DNA from: Opitutia bacterium UBA957
GTDB taxonomy: Bacteria; Verrucomicrobiota; Verrucomicrobiia; Opitutales; UBA953
Reading direction: 5' to 3'
DNA: 10,323 nt
Assembly (NCBI GenBank): GCA_002293065.1
Contig: DBCN01000151.1
Span: forward strand, 28,527 to 38,849
Shown: positions 5,313-10,323 of the stretch, piece by piece
How the letters are laid out: each line of letters begins with the position of its first letter
How positions within the stretch are numbered: position 1 is the first letter of the stretch
Notes under the pieces: model-generated
Told to the model about the DNA's origin: nothing
Seen by the model: only the letters and a program-made list of their open reading frames with translations
Databases searched by the model: none
Translations under genes and position numbers: made by a program

Positions 5313-5948
5313 TCAAGGGCCGGGCTTGGCGAGGAACCAGAACATAAACAGCCAGAAAACCGTGCCTAGACCCGCCAAAACGAGGCAGAGTCGGCTTTGC
5401 GACTGGGAGATTTCGGCCAGCCCTTCGTGGCTGATCTGGCGGCCGACGCGTTGCACCAACCACAATGGGAGGCTACACCCCAGCAACGTCGCAAAGATGA
5501 ACAGCGTGTATTTTGAGTAAGGCGGGAGCGTGCCGACCGTTGCTTCCCAAAGCGGCACGACGACCGCGAACAGCGGCGGAAAGAGGAAGGTCGAGCCACA
5601 CCATAGGTAGCCTTCGCGGACATTGCGCTCCAAGGCTTCCCCGGCGGCGGAAACGGGGACGGCGGCTGGGCTGTTGAGGGTTGGGCTGATGCCTGGGGCC
5701 CCGGGGGGAGGCGGCGGAGCATCCGAATCCTCGCGCGCCGCTAAGGGAGCGATGGGCGGCAGCAGCGTGCCCCGGCTGAGTCCGATGGTCCGGAAGTAGT
5801 CGCGGACCGTCAGCCACGAACCATTGATTTCGATGTTATGCACGAGGCTGATCTCGCCGGTCCGGAGCATATCGCTGATGCGGGCCAAACTGAAGGGGCC
5901 GGTGATGGCGCCTTTCCAGCGCAGACGGAATTGGTCGGGCTTGGCCAT
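5313..5948 (-). CDS. GYF_2-like (DUF4339-type) domain protein with three membrane helices
   Basis: The 211-residue protein begins with a short domain (about 5-52) of the GYF_2 type: RWKGAITGPFS, then ISDMLRTGEIS, then NGSWLTVRDYF, matching the family layout of W...GPfs...l..G.i......W. GYF-type domains usually bind proline-rich peptides, so an adaptor role is possible. A proline/alanine-rich linker (about 62-100, with six consecutive prolines at 78-83 broken only before G) leads to three predicted membrane helices at about 114-134, 146-165 and 186-207. The N-terminal domain is probably cytoplasmic. It starts three bases after the stop of the 987-residue gene, so the two are almost certainly co-transcribed and may work together. 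No enzyme motif is seen. Family recognition is by pattern only. Confidence 0.85.
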   Translation of the reverse strand: MAKPDQFRLRWKGAITGPFSLARISDMLRTGEISLVHNIEINGSWLTVRDYFRTIGLSRGTLLPPIAPLAAREDSDAPPPPPGAPGISPTLNSPAAVPVSAAGEALERNVREGYLWCGSTFLFPPLFAVVVPLWEATVGTLPPYSKYTLFIFATLLGCSLPLWLVQRVGRQISHEGLAEISQSQSRLCLVLAGLGTVFWLFMFWFLAKPGP

Positions 5949-5951
5949 GGC

Positions 5952-8915
5952 TTAGAGGTCGCGTCCTTGGAGGATGGATTCCCAACCGCCGGCGGGCGCG
6001 GTGAGGCCGGCGGGGATGCCGGCCGCTTGGGCCGCTTCGGTGACGGTGCCGGACAGGCGGAGCAGCGGGGTGAGCAGGGCGGGCTCGTTGACGCGGGTCA
6101 GGTTGCCCGCGGCGTCGGCCCGGAAGAGCAGGGCGGGATTACCTTCGGCATCGAGACCGTAGACCGCGGAGTTCTGCAATGGCTCGCGGAGGGCGGGCTT
6201 GCCATCGCGGCCGATGGTGCCGGCAAAAATCAGCTTCTTGGCTTGGAGTTCACCCAGCGTGCGCCGCCAGAAGCGCGCCTCTTCGGCGTAGGTCGCCCCG
6301 ACCTGACGCGTCAAGAACGCGCGGAGTTCGGGTTGCACGTCGGCCCACTTGTCCTTGAAGAGGAAGTCATACGGACTCATCGCATTTTGCGTGATCCGGC
6401 GCAGCTGGTCGGCGTCGCGTTGGGCGGAAGGCGCGTAGAGCAGGCCCCAGGCTTCGGGGCGCTGGCTGGCCACCTTGAAGAGCTCCTGCATCTGGTAGGC
6501 GCGGAGCTCGAGGTGCGGCGTGGGGCTGCGGCGAATGAGGTCGAGTTTGCGCAGCAAAGGTTCGGACATCTTGCCGGCCTTGAGGTCGTAGAAGCGGCTG
6601 AACTGGCGGAGGTAGTCGAGCTCGGGGATGACGAGGCCTTCCAGGAGGTCCTCGCCTGACTTCGTCGTTTCGCCGTTGGGGGAGTTGAACTCCCGGCAAC
6701 TCCAGGACGATTCGACCAAGGTGCCGTCGCGGGTGAGTTCCTTGGCGGTCCGCACGGTTTCGATGCCTCCGCTGATCAGGTTGCGCTGCAGGGTGATTTC
6801 GCCGGCGATGAAGACCTGGCGCATGATGCGCGGGTCGCCCCCGCGGCTATGCTGACGCACGTTGTACTTGCGGAGCCGGGTGGTCGTCTTGTCGTCGGCC
6901 AAGGCGCGGATCACCTTGTCCTCGGTCGCCAGGAGTTCGTTCGGCTGGAAGAGTCCGTCGGCATCGGACTTCTCCAAGCCATCCCACATGGCGCCCACGC
7001 GGGGGGCGAGGGTGGAACGGGGGAGGTTGCGCAGGGCATCGGCGCGTTCGGCGATGAAACTCGCGCGCTTGCGGAGGTCGGAATTTTCCTTGGCGGTTTG
7101 GGCGACGGTCGCCAAGGCGTCGAGGTAAGCCTTGAGGTCGCCGGAGTCGGCGAGCCCGCGGACCGCATTGGCGGATTTCTGGTCGGTCTCCAGGCGCAGC
7201 GCGGCGCGGTCGGCTTCGGCGTAGGCCTCGTCGAGGTCCTTGAGGCCGGCGGCGGTCAGCGTCGCCAGCAAGGTGCGCAACTTTTCCAGCGCTTCGTTCG
7301 CGCGGGGGAGGTTGACCACGGTCTCCTCTTCGCCCAAGGCGACCCGGAGTTGCCGACGCAACGCCGCTAGGTCGTTGCGGCTTTCTTCGCTCACTTTGGT
7401 GCAGGTGGCGAGGACCGCGGCGGGGTCCGGAAGGACCGCTTGCAGGCGTGCCGTGGCGGCCGGACCGATTTGGGCGAGGGCGTTGACGTACGCCTTGGCC
7501 CGTTGGGTCACGGGGGCGAAGTTCGAGAGGTTGATACCTTCCTTGCGGCGTTGTTCCAGGTAGATGGCCTCGGCCTTGAGTTTGAGTTCCGTTTCGGCTT
7601 GGGCGCTCGCCTGACGTTGGAGCGCTTCGAACGTCTCCTTGATGGCGTCACCCGCGACGAACTCAGGGTGCTCCTCCTTGAGCTTCGCGAGTTTTGCATG
7701 GACGCCGGCGTGCTCCCAGCTTTCGGCGAGCGCTTGGATTTCCGTGAAGCGTTCGTTGGCTTCCTGCGCCTTGCCCTGCTGGGCGTGCCACAGGTAGGCG
7801 CCGAGGAGCAGGCAAAGCAGCCCGGCGACCCAGGAGGTCGTGAGGATGGTGTAGCGCCGGCTGAGTCGTCCGCGGGTGAGTTGGCGGACCCCGCGGGCTT
7901 CCCGGACGACGCCTTCCGGCAGGCGGTCGCTCAGTGGCGCCGCTTTTTCGATCCAGGCATTGAGGCGCGAGATGAGGAGGGCGGGTGAGGCCCCGCGGGT
8001 GGCATCTTGGCGGAGCAGATCCCATTCTTTCGTCAACGTTTCCAAGGCGGCGCGCTGGGAGGCCTCCGCTTCCGCGCTGGCGGCCAGTTCGCCGGCCCAG
8101 GACTCGTGGCTCGCCACTTCCTCGAGGGTGCCGGCAGCGAGGGTCACTTGATGGTCGCGCTCGAGGGTGCGGATGCGTCCGAGGTGCGCGGCGCAGGTTT
8201 CCCAGTGCCCGGCTTCGCGGGCGGCGCGGGCTTCGGGCAGCAGGGCTTGGATCTGTTCGTGGGCCTTGTCGCGCAGATGGGCGAGGCGCCGCGCGAGGGC
8301 GTCATCCCAACGGGGCTCGTTGGTCAACGCGAGGGCGCCGAAGCGCTCCATCCGATTCATCAGGTCGACGGCCGCCGGTGCGGAGCCTTGGTCGAAGAGC
8401 TGCAGCACCTTGCCCAGCGACTCGCGCAGGAACTTGCTGGACAGGCGGGTCAGTTCGGAGCGCGCCGTCGGGTCATCCGGGTTGATGCGGGCGATGGAGC
8501 GCAGGACCGTCAAGGCGCGTTCCTCATCCCGTTGACGCATCGCTTCGCGGTAATCGCGGTAGAGCGGATGGTTTTCGCCGATGACTTTGCCGTACAGGCT
8601 CTCGACCGCGAGGATGTGCTGGTCGTCGAGCGGGAAGCCGGTCGGCAGGCCGCGTTCGCGGCAGAGCGCCTGCCAGCGTTCCGAATCGCCGAAGCTGAGC
8701 TGGGCGCAGAGTCCGAGCAGGTCGGGTTCGGATTCGGCGACTTGGAGCGCGGCGTGGTCGTTGCCGGCGCGGATGAGCGCCGCGCACTGCTCGAGGCGTT
8801 CGCGGGTGCGTTGGCAGAGGGTCGCGTATTCCCCGGCCAGCGAGCGCGCCTCGAGGTCGGGGGTACCGACTTCGAGTTGTCCGCGGATCCGGGCGATGAG
8901 GCGTTCGGTCTGCAT
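5952..8915 (-). CDS. Large (987-residue) single-pass membrane protein, helical, function unknown
   Basis: Three parts are visible. Residues 1-355 are charged and helix-rich with TPR-like spacing (EERALTVLRSIARINPDDP near 131-149; AAREAGHWETCAAHLGRIRTL near 230), without a signal peptide. A single membrane helix at about 357-378 follows the basic stretch RGRLSRRY, which predicts the N-terminal part in the cytoplasm. Residues 379-987 should therefore be outside the inner membrane. They begin with a long helical, coiled-coil-like region rich in A, E, K, L and Q (about 379-640) and end in a more globular region (about 680-987) containing strand-like segments such as IMRQVFIAGEITLQ. No catalytic motif or known family was recognised. 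It starts 6 bases after the upstream gene and ends 3 bases before the GYF_2-like gene, without good ribosome sites, so all three look like one operon. A structural or scaffolding role is inference. Confidence 0.9.
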   Translation of the reverse strand: MQTERLIARIRGQLEVGTPDLEARSLAGEYATLCQRTRERLEQCAALIRAGNDHAALQVAESEPDLLGLCAQLSFGDSERWQALCRERGLPTGFPLDDQHILAVESLYGKVIGENHPLYRDYREAMRQRDEERALTVLRSIARINPDDPTARSELTRLSSKFLRESLGKVLQLFDQGSAPAAVDLMNRMERFGALALTNEPRWDDALARRLAHLRDKAHEQIQALLPEARAAREAGHWETCAAHLGRIRTLERDHQVTLAAGTLEEVASHESWAGELAASAEAEASQRAALETLTKEWDLLRQDATRGASPALLISRLNAWIEKAAPLSDRLPEGVVREARGVRQLTRGRLSRRYTILTTSWVAGLLCLLLGAYLWHAQQGKAQEANERFTEIQALAESWEHAGVHAKLAKLKEEHPEFVAGDAIKETFEALQRQASAQAETELKLKAEAIYLEQRRKEGINLSNFAPVTQRAKAYVNALAQIGPAATARLQAVLPDPAAVLATCTKVSEESRNDLAALRRQLRVALGEEETVVNLPRANEALEKLRTLLATLTAAGLKDLDEAYAEADRAALRLETDQKSANAVRGLADSGDLKAYLDALATVAQTAKENSDLRKRASFIAERADALRNLPRSTLAPRVGAMWDGLEKSDADGLFQPNELLATEDKVIRALADDKTTTRLRKYNVRQHSRGGDPRIMRQVFIAGEITLQRNLISGGIETVRTAKELTRDGTLVESSWSCREFNSPNGETTKSGEDLLEGLVIPELDYLRQFSRFYDLKAGKMSEPLLRKLDLIRRSPTPHLELRAYQMQELFKVASQRPEAWGLLYAPSAQRDADQLRRITQNAMSPYDFLFKDKWADVQPELRAFLTRQVGATYAEEARFWRRTLGELQAKKLIFAGTIGRDGKPALREPLQNSAVYGLDAEGNPALLFRADAAGNLTRVNEPALLTPLLRLSGTVTEAAQAAGIPAGLTAPAGGWESILQGRDL

Positions 8916-8921
8916 GCGGGC

Positions 8922-10323
8922 TTAGCGGAATTCGACGAGCAGCAAGCCTTCCTCGCCGCGGGCGGAAACGGCGCGTAGGCTCCAGGGGGCGCCGGCTTTC
9001 ACGAAGTCTTGCGCGGTGAAGGCGCTGCGCCGGGCTTTGACTTCGTCGTACGAAGGTGCCCCCGGTCCGGACTTCCGTTCGAGGCGAACGAGGTCGGTCT
9101 CGAGGAGCGACTTGGTGGCGCGGGTCGAGGCGAGGTCGCGATCGGGGAATTCATGGCCAGCGGGGTAGAGGCCCAGCGAGCCGGAGGAGGCGATGAAGGA
9201 ATTCAAGATCGGTTCCGCCCAGGCGGCGGCGTGGACCACGCCGGTATCGACGTCGGACTTCAGCGCGGCGAGGCCGAGGTTGAGCGGGCGGAGCGCCTTG
9301 ACGTTGGTGATGAGCGCGATGGTCTGGCGGGAACCATCCGCCAATTCGATTTCGATCAGTTGATTGGTGTCGCGGAGTTGGGACGCGGAGTTGTCCGCGA
9401 AGTTCAACGTTATCGTATTCAGGCGGGAGCCGACGCCGATGACGATGGGTTGGCGCCCGGACTTGCTCGTGGCTTCGATCCAGTTGGCTTGGCTGCCGGT
9501 GCGGATTTCCGCGGGTTGGTACTTGGTCTTCTCGTCGCGGGCGTGGAAGGAGTCGAGCGGGAGCAGGCGAAGGCGGGCATTGACCGTCACGTTCTTGTTC
9601 GCGCCGGTGGTGTCGATGAAGCGCCCGATCTTCTCGGCCGCGGCCATGCTGAGCTTGAACTCGGCGGTGGAAGGCGAGTTCGGTCCGAGGTCGGCCGTCA
9701 GCCATTCGCCTTGGGTCAAGATGATGGGACGGATATCGAGGGAGCCCACCATCTCGGCGCGGCTTCGGATGCGGGTGAGTTCTTCCCACGCGGCATCTTT
9801 GGTGACTTCGAGGGATTCTCCGATGCGCAACGCCTCGGCGGCGTCTTCGGCGATCTCGAGCATGCCTTTGCGGTTGGCCGTCGCCGTCGGACTTTCGAGT
9901 CGGGCCAAGAGGCCGGCGGTGGTCGTTTCCGCGAACTTCGCCTTCAAGCGGGGCAGGTACTGGTCGCGGTAGCGGGCGGCAAAGGTGGGGGAAAGTTTGC
10001 AGCTCTCCAGCCAGAGCTTGCCGGCGGCCACGAAGTCGTTGCGGGCCATGAAACCATCGACATCGGCGATCGCGCGGTTGGCCTTGAGCAATTCATCGGC
10101 GGCGGTCGAGTCAATGGGTGGCGGCGTGGGCTGGATGGTTTCGACGACCTTCTTTTTTGCGGGCTGGTTGAAGTAGACGAAGGCCAGGCTGCCGGCGACC
10201 AGCACCAGAAGGCTGACCACGGCAATGGTGACGCCATTGGTGCCCGTGGCGGGTTTGCTCGGGTGGGCGTCGGCGGCGCGGCGTGGCGCGGACGAGGTCG
10301 GGCCGGCGGCGGCGGGGGCCGTG
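8922..10323 (-). CDS. Single-pass membrane protein of unknown function, 5' end outside the window
   Basis: The frame stays open to the right edge, so 466 C-terminal residues are visible and the true start lies beyond it. The visible part opens with an alanine/proline/serine-rich stretch (about 1-30), then one membrane helix at about 31-51 (TIAVVSLLVLVAGSLAFVYF), a short lysine cluster and a proline-rich linker (IQPTPPPID). A helical region follows (about 65-185), then a mixed strand/helix domain to the end (LRLLPLDSF, PIVIGVGSRLNTITLNF, QLIEIELADGSRQTIALI, ending LLLVEFR). No cysteine-rich, lipobox or catalytic motif is seen. The long C-terminal part is probably outside the inner membrane. 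The GTG at 10220-10218 lies inside the membrane helix and is unlikely to be the start. It is the upstream partner of the 987-residue gene, 6 bases away. I do not recognise the family. Confidence 0.85.
   Translation of the reverse strand, partial: TAPAAAGPTSSAPRRAADAHPSKPATGTNGVTIAVVSLLVLVAGSLAFVYFNQPAKKKVVETIQPTPPPIDSTAADELLKANRAIADVDGFMARNDFVAAGKLWLESCKLSPTFAARYRDQYLPRLKAKFAETTTAGLLARLESPTATANRKGMLEIAEDAAEALRIGESLEVTKDAAWEELTRIRSRAEMVGSLDIRPIILTQGEWLTADLGPNSPSTAEFKLSMAAAEKIGRFIDTTGANKNVTVNARLRLLPLDSFHARDEKTKYQPAEIRTGSQANWIEATSKSGRQPIVIGVGSRLNTITLNFADNSASQLRDTNQLIEIELADGSRQTIALITNVKALRPLNLGLAALKSDVDTGVVHAAAWAEPILNSFIASSGSLGLYPAGHEFPDRDLASTRATKSLLETDLVRLERKSGPGAPSYDEVKARRSAFTAQDFVKAGAPWSLRAVSARGEEGLLLVEFR

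Noticed and set aside
5838..6659. 273-codon plus-strand open frame opposite the 3' end of the 987-residue gene
   Set aside because: Antisense shadow; it also runs across the junction with the GYF_2-like gene and carries no recognisable domain.
8007..8978. 323-codon open frame on the plus strand, antisense to the 987-residue gene
   Set aside because: It covers a coding gene with clear membrane topology and tight spacing to its neighbours. Its product is a glycine/alanine/arginine/glutamate-rich mix without motifs, as expected of antisense frames in GC-rich DNA.

Overview
This is a GC-rich window in which nearly every base is coding and genes on the same strand overlap or lie a few bases apart. 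LpxI (lipid A synthesis) points to a Gram-negative bacterium with lipopolysaccharide. The gene mix (LpxI, a small stand-alone SET-domain protein, a GYF_2-like membrane protein and an RsfS with a lysine/alanine/proline-rich tail) fits Verrucomicrobiota or a neighbour in the PVC group, possibly Opitutae. That placement is inferred from style, not from a marker gene.

Layout. 1-2329, minus strand: a housekeeping operon reading panB (pantothenate synthesis), gpsA (glycerol-3-phosphate for phospholipids), a SET-domain lysine methyltransferase, then the first codons of a further gene cut by the left edge. The first three are linked by two ATGA stop/start overlaps. About 2389-2652, plus strand: a small single-helix membrane protein diverging from panB. 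It meets a convergent gene in a shared CTAG stop. 2649-3832, minus strand: lpxI followed by a coupled 109-residue protein of unknown function. About 3915-5062, plus strand: the nadD-rsfS pair (NAD synthesis and ribosome silencing), closed by a strong intrinsic terminator at 5086-5111. 5178-5254, minus strand: a tRNA with CAT anticodon, most likely elongator tRNA-Met. 5313-10323, minus strand: three tightly packed genes of unknown function, all for membrane proteins: the 3' part of a single-helix protein (5' end off the window), a 987-residue protein with one central membrane helix, and a GYF_2-like protein with three helices.

The first 5 kb is mostly recognisable core metabolism. The last 5 kb is the least explained part and the best candidate for an undescribed system: an apparent envelope-spanning set of proteins with cytoplasmic adaptor-like or helical domains and large predicted extracytoplasmic domains. 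No mobile element, CRISPR array, phage gene or obvious foreign segment was seen. Long antisense open frames over the real genes are by-products of GC-rich codon bias.
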